From assembly GCF_018446385.1 (NCBI RefSeq), contig NC_056001.1:8674672-8738671 (forward strand): a stretch of 64,000 bases of DNA, in the 5' to 3' direction. A program made the position numbers and the translations under genes. This document shows positions 48,905-60,840 of the stretch, piece after piece (positions within the stretch are counted from its first letter, which is position 1; every line of letters begins with the position of its first letter). Under the pieces are notes generated by a model that was given only the letters and a program-made list of their open reading frames with translations, had not been told where the DNA came from and did no database searches. The DNA comes from Zingiber officinale (Eukaryota > Streptophyta > Magnoliopsida > Zingiberales > Zingiberaceae).

Positions 48905-49335
48905 CATTAAAGTCTGGGAAACATGGTGTATGATCCGAATGCCTTAGAGAATTGAGGTATAATGAATGACCTGAATGTCTTAGAAAACTGAGGAGGTATG
49001 ATGTATGACCTGAATACCTTAAAAAGCTGAGGAGATATGATGTGTGACCTGAATACCTTGAAGAGCTGAGGAGGCACAGTGTATGACTCAAATGCTTTGG
49101 AGAGCTGAGGAGACACAGTGTATTACCTAAATGCCTTGGAGAGCTGAGGAGACACAGTATATGACCCCAAATGCCTTGAAAAGTTGAGGAGGCATGGTGC
49201 ATGACCCGAATACTTTGAAGAATTTAGGAGGCACGGTGTATGACCCGAATGCCTTGAAGAGATAAAGAGGTATGGTGTATGACTCGAATACCTTGGAGGG
49301 CTGAGGAGACATGGTGTATAACCAGAATACCTTAG
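48905..49335. repeat. Tandem array of the 39-bp unit
   Basis: About eleven copies of a 39-bp unit (core GAGGAGACACAGTGTATGAC). As 39 is a multiple of three, the minus strand stays open through the array and gives a false 13-residue repeat protein. Confidence 0.85.
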
Positions 49336-49457
49336 AGTTATGGACTTTCTACATTGCTAAAAATGAGATATGTTTTTAACTTTTAAAATATAAAATTTAA
49401 ATTTTAGATTCATCTATCGAGCTGGGAGACATGCCCCAGTGAATCTGGAAGAGCCGA

Positions 49458-49612
49458 TCGTGCGACCATTCAGAGATATCAGTCATGCTGTCATTTGGAG
49501 ATACTGACCGAGAGGCCATTTAGAGATATCGAATGAGTGACCATTTAGAGATACCGATCGAGAGATCATTTGGAGATATAAGCCGAGCAATCATTTGGAG
49601 ATATTATCCGCC
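49458..49612. repeat. Third small tandem array (about 29 bp unit)
   Basis: About six copies of a unit with core CGAGAGATCATTTGGAGATA. Part of the same element interior. Confidence 0.75.
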
Positions 49613-51536
49613 TACCTAATAAGTATAGGGGTATAGTCTAAATTTAAACTCTAAAATTCAAGTTCATTCTTATCTTGAGATGGCTTGAGCCTATAATCTC
49701 AAATTACCAAGCATAGCTGGATGACGTACGACGTCAAATTTGAAGAGTGGTGGATCGGCTAGGGAGATTGGTGGATCGGCCAGGAAGAGCGGCAAATCGG
49801 CTTTGAAAGTTTGATCTTTGAAGTTGCCTATCGAATATTTGGTTTGTGTGTTTGCCTATCTCTTCCTACTATCTTCTTGAAGGAAATCCTTGAGAGGAGG
49901 GTGAGGTTGATCCTCAATTTACTTCTCATGATTCGTTCGTTCGATGAAGCCTCTTGGCATACTGATGGCACTCACTGGTAGCATAATGAGGAGATTGATG
50001 GTAGTCATATATATATATATATATCTTTCAGGCAGTGACTGATCCACTTCCTCCACGACCATTTCTTCCCTGACTGGCCGAAGATTCAGTCGGGAGTTTT
50101 TGGGAGGTTCCGAAGATAGTAGTGGTTTCTGACCGACTTGACTGATCAGAGCTGAAACAGTCACCTCCTTCCGAGCGGCCTTAGCTTCCTTTACAATAAT
50201 TTATTTGACTACTTTCCCCAACAGGTTGTTAAAGTCCTTTAGGGGCTTTCTGATGAAGGCTCAGATAAATTCTCCTTTTGAAAGACCTTGGGAGAAAGCC
50301 CATATTAATATCTCAGAAGTGGTGGACGGAACATCTTACGCTACTTGGTTGAATCGCCTGATGTATACTCACAGGGATTCTTTGGCCCCTTGCTTGGGTG
50401 TAAACAGACTCAGACTGGCATTTTGATACATCTTGCTACTGTCAAAGTGGTGCAAGAAGGCTTTGCAAAAATCTTTGAAGCAGCAAATAGATTCAATCGG
50501 GGGTCGGCTAAACCATCTTTGCATCGAGCCAGAAAGGGTGGCAAGGAACACTCGGCACTTAATATTATCTATGTATTGATGAAGGATGACTATGTTTTCA
50601 AATTTAAGCATATGATCTTCTGGGTCGGTCACTCCTCCATATTCTTTGATCATCAAAGGGTGGAAGTAACTTGGCAGTCTGTCTACTAAAATTTCTTGAG
50701 AGAACGACACACTTCTCTGCTCAGGGGAAATAATAGCCATTAGTGTTTTTTTCTTTCGAAGGTCTCGAGTGGGCACGTCTCCAGAAGATGATATTTGGAG
50801 TCTTTCCGCTCGTCCCATATTGTCGAATGGGGTGCGAAATAGTGCCCTATGATACACAATCGGGGAAGGTGGTGTAGTCGACAAGCTGCTCGACTGCACA
50901 GGCGCTTGCACGAAGCCTGCCAGAGGAGGAAGAACTTGTTGGCACCTTGTCGGGGCTTCCACTTGAGTCCCTCGCTCGATGTGAGGACCCGTTATTGACA
51001 TAGCAGGATTGTTCTGTAAAGGATATCCGGCTACTGCCTGTTGTTGTTGCACTAACGTTTACGCTCGAATAACTATTAGCAGCTCCAAGTCTTCTTGTGA
51101 TAAGGTAATGGTAGTGAGTTTTCCAGCCTCTTCCATCTTCACATTTCATATTCAAGCGAAGTTCCCATAGATGATGTCAAATTTGATTTTGTCTGAAAGC
51201 AGGAGAGATGGCATACTAGCTAGGGGGAGTCGAGGTGGCTCGTGTGTTGATAGGGAGAAGACTCTGAGTTAGAAGGAGACGGTGCTAAACGATCTTGGAG
51301 CTAAGAGCTGTGACCTATACACACCACAAACAGAGCCAACGAGAATGTTAGAGCGAGAACCAGGGAAGGGATCCTTGGCACAAGCACTCTGACACTCAAG
51401 TCATAACAGTAGCTGAGCGAAAAATGGAGAAGACGATAAACAATAGAACAATAATATAAATGCACATGTGTTCGGATGTGTATGCATTCATGTGCATCCC
51501 TAGCCAACAGAGAGGACCCCCTTTTGTACTGTTTTT

Positions 51537-51764
51537 CATAACTTTCGCATTGTCCCCAGGGCGTAGCACAGATGGAGAGTGCATGGTTCTGTGGCTGAAA
51601 GGTCCAGGGGTCGATCCCCGGGGTGTCACTGCCTGGGGTTAACGTCTCCGCCATGCACTTTCCACCTGTGTACCTGCATTTACCTCCCTCCATATCCGTG
51701 GGACCGGCTCTAGGGGGCCGCTGATGTGGCGGTTCCACATTTTTTTTTCCATAACTTTCGCATT
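51537..51764 (+). mobile_element. tRNA-derived SINE with 15-bp target duplication
   Basis: The 198-bp body (51552-51749) has an A-box-like tagcacagatgg and a B-box-like gggtcgatcccc at the right spacing, and ends in a run of T. It is flanked on each side by CATAACTTTCGCATT (51537-51551 and 51750-51764). T-tailed SINEs of this size are common in plants. Confidence 0.88.
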
Positions 51765-52212
51765 AATGAGGCGGCAGAGAATGTCTGGTGTCGGAGTATG
51801 TCGGGTGGTGTAGTATGTACGACAACCTTCCTATAGATGGAGGAAGGCTTCATTGCATGTATATGTCAAAGTAATAACATATTCCTTGACAGGTTGTTAC
51901 GATTTTCTGACAATGTTGTTATAGAGAGTCCAACTGACTTTGGACTTACCGGCTGTAGACTGAGATTTATGCTTATGAAAAGTGCGGAGCTGAGCCTCGC
52001 AAGTTCGACCGATGCTGGGGCCGAAAAGATGTCAGTTGAGAGCCTTTCATTTTGGAGAACTGGGGAGTTGAACTCTAAGGTTCAACCAGCCTTTGAGGCG
52101 ACCGAGTTTATATTGGCGACTTGAGTCCACTCGTCCAATCAGACCTTATGTTAGGGGTTTATCTTGCACTCGGCCACTATACTTAAGTATAGAGTTCGAT
52201 CCAGTCGAGGAT

Positions 52213-52393
52213 GCGCCTAGCAGTGGCGGATCCAGGAATTCAAGTATGGAGGGGCGATTTTTACATGGAACAAGAGGTGGTATCTTTTATCTCCACCAGT
52301 GGAACCCCATAATACTAGGGGTTCCATTGTCGGCAAGAGGGGGCGACCGCCGATGCCCCCCCCCCCCCGGCTAGATCCGCCCCTGGAGCCTAG
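52213..52393. mobile_element. hAT-like MITE with 8-bp target duplication
   Basis: The 165-bp element (52221-52385) starts CAGTGGCGGATCCAG and ends CTAGATCCGCCCCTG, inverted with few mismatches. The flanks GCGCCTAG and GAGCCTAG match at 7 of 8 positions. The sister LTR on the left keeps the site unfilled, which confirms the insertion. A run of C near 52356-52368 lies inside. Confidence 0.88.
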
Positions 52394-52576
52394 CGTGTCC
52401 GATTGACCCTTTAGTCTGGTCAGCCAGAGCACTCAACGATGACACTAAACCTATTTCAGTATGACACTAATATGACCCGAGAGTTTGATCACTTTTTGAC
52501 TTTGATCGCCACATCAGTTGACTTTCTTGACGTCGAACCCTATTTCGGGGGTCCCACCTTACTCGCTATATTAGCA

Positions 52577-54222
52577 AGAAACCAAAATATTTTGTAGATT
52601 GAAATTTCTCAATTTAACAAATTTGTACTCACTTCTTAAATCGTAGAGAAGAGATGAGAAAATTACTCTAGTTTGGAACATAAAACCCCAGTGTTTTCAG
52701 CTTCAAAAGCAACCAAAAGAAGCTCATTAGGTTGCCAAATGAAAACTTTAGAGCAGGCTTGCGGCTCAAGGCATAAGTCATTAAGGCCTATGCCTAGGGC
52801 CCCAATTTTATTGGGGTCATTAATTAATTAAAGATATTAAAAAAATTAAATTAGCATCATTAATATTAATTAATTATAAATGTATTGTTAATTCATTAAT
52901 GACACCTTGACAATTAATTCGTTATAATTCCACTTCCTATTTATATCTTGTAGTTATCTTTATTTTCTCATTAATTGCCTACCATAATTTTATATGAGAT
53001 TTTATTCTGCCTTAAATATAATTCATTTTTAAATTGACATTTTTTTTTATTATTATTACTCTGATTCCCTTTTTTTTTTTTGCAATTAGTAATACTATTC
53101 TTATAAAACCGAATGAATTCTTTTCTCCTCAATATTTCTTAAAAATCCTAATAGTTTTCTCATCAGTGTATTGTGGCCTTTTCTTTTTTTCATCAGCGAT
53201 TTTGTATGTTTCTCCTTTCTCACTGATGATACTCGAAGAGAACGTCTTCTCTTCCTTTGCTGATAATATTTCCTCGCTCTTTCTTTTTATTTCTCGATAA
53301 TAATATGAATTAGAGATTTTTTTATCATAAAATACAAAGTAAAATGTATTAGCAAAAATAAATTTTTTAAAATTAAAATTAATAAAATCTATTTGACATT
53401 CTAACTAAAAAGATTAAATAATTTAATAATTTTATTAATAAAAAATAAAATTATTATCAAAATACCAAACTAAATTTTATATCACAAATTAGTTTTTTAA
53501 AACAATAATATTTAATTCTTTTTAATAACTAATTTTAAAAATATTTTTTTTTAATTATTATTTTCGACCTCAAATCTAAATGAAAAATATTAAAGAAAAT
53601 TAAAAATATATTAAAAAATTTTATTTTTTAATTTTTTAACCTAGAAGCTCAAGGAATCTTGAGACGGACCTACTTTAGAGGCAAGCCATCACCCAGTATT
53701 TCATTTTCTCTTCATTCAAAAATAATTCATAGTTTAATACGAAGTAGAGGGTCCTTTCTCAAGTTTATTAATTACCAAAATCAATTTCCTATATTTACTA
53801 TGCTAGCTAGTGCTTTTTGTCATACTCTATACGTCCAAGGAGGAATGCCCACGTAGCCTAAACAACATTCGACCAACAAAAAGTAGCGTTACAATTTTTT
53901 CACCATGAAAAGTCTGTATCTTTCTTCAATTTACTTGATCAAATTCTTGTTTTGACCATAAAAATTCCCATTTTTTCCCTTTCACATTCGATAGTTTCAC
54001 TGATAAGCAATAATCAAGGGCTCATTTAAATCAGCCTTGTTTAAGTACCTCGGGCCTTGTTGGCGTGGTGAAATTCTTAATTTTATTTTGTTTATAGAAA
54101 TTAAACGAACAAACAAAAACCAAAAAAAAAAAAACAACAGCATAAGCATTGATTCTCTCGTGGCCTTCGTGAAGATATCTATTGAAGTTAGATCAGCTAA
54201 TAGCTTCAAATAAAGATTCATT
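52577..54222. other. AT-rich spacer
   Basis: Long AT-rich stretch, especially 52800-53640, without a supported gene. Short open frames at 53034-53300 and 53659-53856 look like chance. Confidence 0.5.
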
Positions 54223-54762
54223 TCAATCACCACCAGGGCTTGACGGAATTTTTGTTCTTGCTCGTTTAATCTCCGGCGATCGGCTTTTCGAGAAGTCACT
54301 CAACGCCGGGGAAGCGATCTCCTCGATCGTCTTCAACTTCGGTCTCCATTGCATTTGCACCCACCTCTTCTCCGACGCCTCAGGCAACCCTGCCGGCACC
54401 ATCGGTTCCTCTGCTTTCCCCTCCCCCACCCCCGACGCCGCTGCCGCTGCTGCTGCCTTCTTCCTGGCCGGCAGCAGCCGCTTGCTCTCCCCCGTGCTCC
54501 AGAACTTGTCGAACGTGTCTTGGCAGAGCACTCTGTCGGCCGGCATCAAGAAATAGAGGCGTTTGGAGTCGAGCTCAGCGGTCCCGGGGACGACGGTGGA
54601 CCGCCGCGGCCCACAACAGACCACCTTGTGGCCGACGTGGACGGCGGCGACCTCGTCGGCCCTGACGCCCTTCTTGAGCTTGAGGAGGCTGCCGTCGGAG
54701 CGCATCACCAAGACGCGCTCCTTCGGGGACTTGGAGCAGGGGCACGCCAAGGAGTTGCCCAT
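54223..54762 (-). CDS. PADRE-domain (DUF4228) protein, 179 aa
   Basis: Plant-specific small protein of the PADRE family; many members respond to pathogens and abiotic stress (known), but the biochemical role is unsettled. It is a single exon. MGNSLACPC at the start fits N-myristoylation on Gly2 with nearby Cys for palmitoylation, hence membrane attachment. The PADRE domain spans about residues 16-95 (VLVMRSDGSLLKLKKGVRAD, then KRLYFLMPADRVLC). A poly-Ala run follows at about 103-109, and the C-terminal half is low-complexity with KIPSSPGGD at the end. The first ATG is chosen because of the myristoylation motif. The gene is GC-rich against its AT-rich surroundings. Confidence 0.9.
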   Translation of the reverse strand: MGNSLACPCSKSPKERVLVMRSDGSLLKLKKGVRADEVAAVHVGHKVVCCGPRRSTVVPGTAELDSKRLYFLMPADRVLCQDTFDKFWSTGESKRLLPARKKAAAAAAASGVGEGKAEEPMVPAGLPEASEKRWVQMQWRPKLKTIEEIASPALSDFSKSRSPEIKRARTKIPSSPGGD

Positions 54763-55437
54763 TGACTACTTTGGATTAATTGGGAGAGGAGGAAGAAGCA
54801 AGTGAGATCAGGGAGAGGATGAAGGTCCAGAGGGGCTTAAATCTGCATTACGAGAGCATTGGAATTATAGCCCTGAAACTTTGGAAATTGTGACCAACTC
54901 GACATTATCGAAGCATTGCCTTTGTTTAGTTTGCGTATGTTGTTTTGTGCATTGTCTTTCTTGTAATTGTTTTGCAGGCATTACCTACCGTAAAGCTGAA
55001 CTTGTAAAGTTGATACTGTTTTGCCTGGTGTAAATTAATCGACAATGGAGCACTGTGAAATATTTTCCAAATAAGTCAACCTAAATCAATTGGACTGCAT
55101 GCCTTGATATCTATTATCACTTCCGCTTTTGATCTTCACAAAGTGCGATCTAACTTTAATTGTAATCTGAACAGTCTGCAATCTGCATGCATGAACGATG
55201 AGTTGACATTTTCTCGACTGAAAATCTACACGGATTCCACTACGTACGGCCAACCTTCAAAAATCCTTAGTGAAAGCTGTGTCATGTAGCAGTACTACTA
55301 GGTTAGGTTAACCACTTAGATGTATATATAAATGTCGATAAATACGTCAGCGCACATAATAGAGGGGTTGACTTCAAGTGCTTAGATCCATTCATGCATG
55401 TAACTGAGAGTTGACGGTGAGTGTCGTGCATATTGTA
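54763..55437. other. Spacer upstream of the PADRE gene
   Basis: Promoter side of the PADRE gene, then unremarkable sequence up to the solo LTR. Confidence 0.4.
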
Positions 55438-56234
55438 GTTGTTGTAGTATTCTATAAGCAATAATACATTAATATTTATACAAAAATAGTTAATATGTAA
55501 TAAACAGATAAATAAAAAAATAGGGTTAGAAAATAATTATCCGGGGTTGAAGTGTCGGCGTGCCGACTATCCTTAGAGAATTTATCGCCGCCCCACGGTG
55601 CAAAGCCTCTCCGGCAAAATCCTCCTAAGATCCGATAACCACTCGTGACGATCGTAAGTGTACTCCAAGACGATCGTCACACCCGAACCCAACCTCAGAT
55701 CGCACAGACCAAGCCTCAGGACTGTAAAACTCGGGAACTAGAAAAGAACTCAAATCATAGTGAAAAGAGGAGAAGAATTCAAGAATAGCTTGAGTGAATA
55801 AGAGAGGCACAGCGCCTCACTATGAAGAGACTCGAAGCACTGTTTCGCCAGCGAACAAACGCGTCGCTGCCGGAGAATCAAACCAACTGGTTTGGTTCAG
55901 ACCGAACCATACCATAGACTGGCAAAAATAGACCGGACCGCCTGCAAGTGCGAGGCCCACGAGTGAGTTGGGGAATCGCATGCGTCGCACCCGATTTATG
56001 AATTTCCAACTTAAACCCTCGAACCCACTTGATTTGAGCTTGACCCGCACATGCATGTAGGTCCACCCAACTTTACTAAGCAAGGATGGAATGACTCCAT
56101 ATATAAAGTCATTCCAACCTTCTTTGCTTAGCAATGTGGTACTAAATACATACACATATGCATTACCAAAAACAAAGAAATAATTTGAATTTTCAAAAGA
56201 AAATAATTTTTTTAAAACAAAATTCAACAGTTGT
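55438..56234 (-). mobile_element. Solo LTR with GTTGT target duplication
   Basis: The 787-bp LTR (55443-56229) runs TGTAGTATTC to ATTCAACA on the + strand. It is bordered by GTTGT at 55438-55442 and 56230-56234. There is no internal domain or second LTR. On the minus strand it starts TGTTGAATTTTG, a style common in copia LTRs; orientation is inferred from base composition only. Confidence 0.8.
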
Positions 56235-56812
56235 GCAATCCGGACATCACACTCTGCACCTGTGAAACTGTGATCAGTTCAGACAAATAATACTTTATCA
56301 TAAACAGTTGCTGCTAAACTATGATTCTTCAACTTTTTTTTATCAGAGCACAATTAGTTGTGAGTAATTGATTGTTGACGAATTCTTCAAGAAGCTAGCT
56401 TTTGGCTAGTGGTTATGAATCAACTCTAAAACGCCCAGCACAGTTTGCAAAGGCAAAGAGGACCTTCATTTTGTAGATTTGGATCAGTTTGAAATCCTTC
56501 ATCCAGTAATGTTGCTCAAACGCATGTGCAAAAGATTAAATATAAATATTAAGATCCCCTTTTAATGCTTTCATCAGTTTGATGTATAGCAGTTTCTTTG
56601 TCCTGTAACTCAATTGCTAGCATTTTTTTAATTGTTAATTAGTCTCCTAGAAACAAGAAATGCTCTGTTTCATCTGAAAAGTATGTCCTTGCAAATTAGG
56701 TTCAGTTATAAAAGAAAAGGATGTGGAAGATGTGGATGGAATTTTCAGCTTGCAAACCCATTGATCGAGTATACAAGAAACAATTTCTATGTTCGCTTTA
56801 AACTTTTGATCT
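56235..56812. other. Intergenic region, 3' side of the LOR gene
   Basis: No supported gene; it probably includes the 3' untranslated part of the next gene. Confidence 0.4.
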
Positions 56813-57528
56813 CTAGCATATCCGATCCATGATCACTACAAAAGCCATTACAAGCTCAACATCCGTGTTAGGCTGAACGACCAAGCTGAACACATCGTCC
56901 CCCAAAGTGATCGACTTGTTGGCCTTCTTCCGAGCCATGCTCGCCACTTCGCGGCCATCCTCGTCCAAGATCTTGCAGTTTCTTCTTCTGAAACAGCCTT
57001 CCGTTCGGAAATCGGGCACCGCCGGTCCTCCCTTTGCCGTTTCCATGAACACTTCTGCCTCGTCACAACCCTGCAGGATGGACCTTCTCCTCATGGAGAA
57101 AACGTGGGATTTGCTACTGCTCGTCTCCTTACCGCCTTCGAACCTGAATCCGCTCCACCGATCGTGCATGCTCAAGATCTACAATATCATCAAATTCAAA
57201 TCGTAATTGTCCCAACTACTTAAGATCGGGCAAAGATGTTGTGTGGTAAATTATGTACCTGAGGCTTTAACGCCATGATGGCCTTTCCTGCTCCATCCAT
57301 GAGCAGGAGCTCCCCTGCAAAGCACTTGTGCTTCCTCGAGTAATTCTCCACCCGGAATGCTAACTTTCCCTTGCCATCGTAAATGGAGAAGCCATCGGTG
57401 CCATGAAAAGCCATGCTCGACTTCTTCCACACTGTCCACACCGAAGCACCGGTAGAAGTTGGAAGCTGCTGTTGTTCCTCCTCTTCGATGTTACTCCTGC
57501 TAACAACTGTGGGATGAATCCTAGACAT
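56813..57528 (-). CDS. LURP-one-related (LOR, DUF567) protein, 211 aa, two exons
   Basis: Member of the LURP1 family, Tubby-like beta-barrel proteins; LURP1 itself is needed for full defence against oomycetes in Arabidopsis (known for that member). Exons on the minus strand are 57528-57259 and 57178-56813, 636 nt in frame, with a gt-ag intron of 80 bp. Family landmarks are TVWKKSSMAFHGTDGFSIYD, LAFRVENYSRKHKCFAGELL, LLMDGAGKAIMALKPQ and, in exon 2, FTIE-like NCKILDEDGREVASMARKK and GDDVFSLVVQPNTDVELVMA. The start MSRIHPTVV is chosen because upstream in-frame ATGs precede the usual family N-terminus. Length is typical. Confidence 0.92.
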
Positions 57529-59699
57529 TGCTTGGGCTAATTGATCAACGAAGGCTATGTGTGTCAACTGACCTATATTTATAGAGTGAGACCGTGCTTG
57601 TTTAGGATGAAGATGCAAGTGGGGCACGTAGTGGAAGTTCACGTAGGATATGAACTTTATGATGGCATGGCTAACTTGGCTGCCTTTGATGGAAAGAAAA
57701 AACAAATAGTGGCTAAGGAACAAGATTCTTGAACGCGTATAGTGTTATTCCTAGTTGGCCGAAAGAGGGATAGCATGTTATATATATATGGTGCGTGTAC
57801 TCATCGTGCTTTGCTTTTATATATATATAATCTTAAATCTGAATTTCTATGCACTGTCGTATTTGAAGGGAATGTTAGATTTTTTTTTTTTTGTTAAATA
57901 AGAAATAATTAAAAACTATTTTATAAAGCATTCTTATCTTAGAACTGAAGGATCAATTTAATTTTTCACGACTTTGTCGGCTAGCTAGCTAGGCCCATGC
58001 ACATGTTTGGTTGGCTTATGATAAAGTCAATCTATCCTTATTTATATTTACAGTAAACACCAAACGAAAGAAAGAAAAGATTCATAAAGAATATAAAAAA
58101 GAAGAATTATTTCAACAAAAAATATATTCTTGTAAAATAAGTTTTATAGTTTTTTTTTTAATTATACAAAATAACTATGTATGAAGCCCAATACACTCTC
58201 AACCAAAGGGAGCAAAACTAATGGAGTGATCTACGGATTTAACAAAGTAAAACTTGTAAAATTTTACTAACATCTTCCTTTTCCAATCCGGCCTATGCCT
58301 GCATGCAAAAAAAGGTACACCAGGTACATTGAAGTTAATAAATATTTTAGCCGACGCACTGGTGTTGAAAGGTTAATGTAATGTCTTATCTGTTATTGGT
58401 TCATTCCAAAGCCAATATAATAAGGCTAAAAGAGTGCAACTTTTGTCATCAGCATGACATGGTTTACAATAAAGAAACCCATAAAATTTAGTAATTAATT
58501 AAGCTAATGACGAGGCAAAACCATACCGAGTCAATCCTCTTTCAGCATGTCGGACCACGAGCAAATGGTGGAAGTCTCTTTCCATTCCTCTTCTGCATGT
58601 GACTATGTGATGGCATCCAACTTAACTGACGTTTGGTACGATAGGGACTATCGATATATTTATATCCTAAGATACTTGCAATATGAATCCTTGAATCAGA
58701 CCCAGGGACACTGTTCTCCATTACTACTGACGGTGGCCAACTTTTCCGAGGATGCAGAGCATGCTTAAAGGCAGGCCGCAGGATTCTACCTCCTCTGATT
58801 ACTCGCTTCAATATGTTCAGTTTCAAGTTATTCGTTGGCAGTGAAAGGTAAAATCATCGTCTTGACTGCCCCTCCGGTGGTCCTCGGCTATTTGAAAAGA
58901 AAATAAATCACGGAACTTTATGCAGGTAAAGAAGGACGATTGAGACAATCTGCCGGACATTCCGTACCCAATTAATTAGCAACACTAACCAACCGTGCCA
59001 AAAAGCCAATTTCAAACCATTCGTGAGTGCATACGTGTGAGAGTTGGGCGATTACATTAGACTGAATATCCGACTATACTAATATGTTCAAGGGAGAATT
59101 TCTGATGCGTTCTGTTCGTGAGGAGCAGACTAGGCGTTTGATGATATATTCCACAGGGATCTGTCTTCTTCTGTAAAAAGTGTTTGTTAATTATACATCT
59201 TTATATAAAACTATATATCTATTACGACTGTTTATCTTATCACAGAAATGATGGGCCGAGGAATTAAGCATGATAAGCATGCTTTGATCGGAATAATGAT
59301 CTCAGGTGGCATAGTAATTATGACCTGGTTTTTGTTGATTCGTTTATGAACGTTAGAAACAATATTCTAAAACTTGTTGACCCTACATTAGGAATAGATA
59401 AAAGGGAAATAAACGGTACAATTGAAAATATTATTTATCTATTTTTTTTTAAAAAATAATAATTAAATAATTATTTAAATAGATCTAAAATTTAAATTTG
59501 TAAAAGGCGAAAATAACTTTAAAGAACAAAGATTTTTTTTTAAAAAAAATAACTTAATAAATAGAAGAAATTTTAATACAAGAATTAAGTTTTATCTCAC
59601 TATATGAGTTCAATTATATAATTACTTTTATATCATGTATCTTCTACTATATCATCATATATATATACTTAAATAAATTTTATTTTATTATTATTAGCC
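57529..59699. other. Intergenic region
   Basis: Mixed AT-rich DNA with a TA microsatellite near 57779-57830. Short open frames at 58542-58826 show no family features. No gene is supported. Confidence 0.45.
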
Positions 59700-60840
59700 A
59701 AGTATTATTTGGTCTTCCTCTTCTTCGTTTAATGTACGTATTTATCATAGTTTTATATCGCCTAACTAGAACATTTATCAGTCATGTAAGTATATGTTCA
59801 TATCATCTTAAACGTGTCTTTCTAAGTTTTCTCTCAATAGTTGTAACTCCGACTTTCTTTTTAATGTTCTTATTTTTTATTCTATCCATCCTCATATATT
59901 CACACATTTACTTTAATATTCTTATACCTGTAACTCTCATCTTCTACTGATGTACTTGAGTCATAGTCCAACATTTAACATCATATACCATAGCAGGTCT
60001 AATCGTTATTTTGAGAACTTCTCTTTAAATTTAGAGGTATTTTACAATCACATAAAACACTCGACGCTCTCCTCCATTTTAACCATCCTGCTTGCATTCT
60101 ATATAAGACATATTTCTCAATCCATTCATCATTTTACAAAAATGATCTTAAATACATCTCAGTTTTAGACAACTTGTTATATCTTATCTTAACAATTGTC
60201 TCATTACATCTAATATTAATAAACTTAAATTTTATATATTCTATCTTTACTATACTAAGTTTAAAACCTTTCACTTCTAGTGTTTCTTACCAAAATTCTA
60301 ATTTAGCATTTACTCATTCATATTTCTCATCTACTAAAATAATATCATCTGCAAACAATATACACCAAGACACTGTCTTAAATGTGTCTAGTAAGTTCGG
60401 CCATAATTAATGTAAAAAAGATAGAGATTTAGAGTTGATCATTGATGTAATCTTATTTTAATTATTGTAAATGCTTCATCTAATTTGTCTAAAGTTTTCA
60501 CTCTGGTCGTTATATTCTCGTGCATATTCTTAATTAGTTTAATATATGCTACGCTAATACCTTTATTTTTTAGAATTCTTTATATAATTTCTCTTAGGAC
60601 TCTATCATAAGCTTTTTATATCTAAGTCAATGAATATCATGGGTAGATCTTATTTTAATTTTACTCCAAATAATTTTCAATTAGTTGCCTGAGAAGAGTT
60701 GACATGAACTCAAATTATTTTTTGATCACCATAGTTCCCTTTCTTTAATTTTTTTCTTATTACTCTTTCCTAAAGTTTCATGGTATTACTTATTAGTTTA
60801 ATATTCATATAGTCTACACAATTTTATATTCTTTCCCAAA
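59700..60840 (-). mobile_element. Degraded LINE reverse transcriptase, RTE-like
   Basis: Read on the minus strand, decayed reverse-transcriptase motifs appear in the correct order: an MIFIDLD block near 60640 (RTE MVFIDLEKAYD), a LHQ block near 60445 (GLHQGSALSPY) and WCILFADDIIL at about 60327-60369, the catalytic FADD. Homology continues leftward into the thumb and C-terminal part to about 59750. Frameshifts and stops are many; it is an old, 5'-truncated copy. LINE copies of this RTE class are common in plant genomes. Confidence 0.7.

Larger units (their letters stand above)
45075..48960. repeat. Tandem array of a 55-bp unit mixed with a 39-bp unit
   Basis: The 55-bp unit has the core CTCGCTTATAACTCGG and the phrase CGAGAGTCTGGGACAGGC. 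It repeats dozens of times at 45075-45765, 46513-47338 and 48217-48960; two inserted elements split the array. Pairs of the 39-bp unit (GGTGTATGACCTGAATGCCT) interrupt it at about 46815, 47105, 48225, 48450 and 48690, suggesting a higher-order pattern. It is the inner region of the gypsy-type element. Confidence 0.85.
44018..52576 (-). mobile_element. Old gypsy-type LTR retrotransposon rich in tandem repeats
   Basis: Direct repeats at 44018-44903 and 51190-52576 are its LTRs. On the minus strand they run from TGATATGGCGAG to GAGACA. A purine tract (tttgaaggggaggctag) abuts the left copy, and a gypsy-style leader (catctatgggaac) follows the right one, so the element reads leftward. A gag remnant with LPSYFHPLMIKEYGGVTDP and QYIDNIKCRVFLATLSGS lies at about 50.2-51.15 kb. 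No pol was recognised; several kilobases of tandem repeats fill its place. The LTRs differ by roughly 10% or more by eye, so the element is several million years old. It is broken many times and holds later insertions (a TRIM, a solo LTR, a SINE and a MITE). No target duplication was found. Confidence 0.8.
51190..52576 (-). repeat. Right LTR (5' LTR of the minus-strand gypsy-type element)
   Basis: Longer than the left LTR because it holds a SINE (51552-51749) and a hAT-like MITE (52221-52385), plus some sequence lost from the left copy. Confidence 0.8.

Noticed and set aside
48831-49312. Repeat protein of 13-residue units on the minus strand
   Set aside because: The frame stays open only because the 39-bp DNA unit is a multiple of three. 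No start context or family similarity supports a gene.
45075-49335. CRISPR-like array of repeats
   Set aside because: The units are directly joined and degenerate with no unique spacers, and they sit between LTRs in a plant genome. They are tandem repeats within a retroelement.
50205-50689. Open frames on the + strand near 50.2-50.7 kb
   Set aside because: They run antisense to the gag remnant of the gypsy-type element, whose minus-strand reading has clear gag similarity.
51590-51640. A tRNA gene, because of the ggtcgatccccggg-like B box
   Set aside because: No full cloverleaf can be drawn; the body continues to a T tail with 15-bp target duplications, which defines a SINE.
59732-60410. Three small hydrophobic proteins on the + strand
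   Set aside because: They are the antisense of a decayed LINE reverse transcriptase; AT-rich antisense DNA reads as hydrophobic residues.
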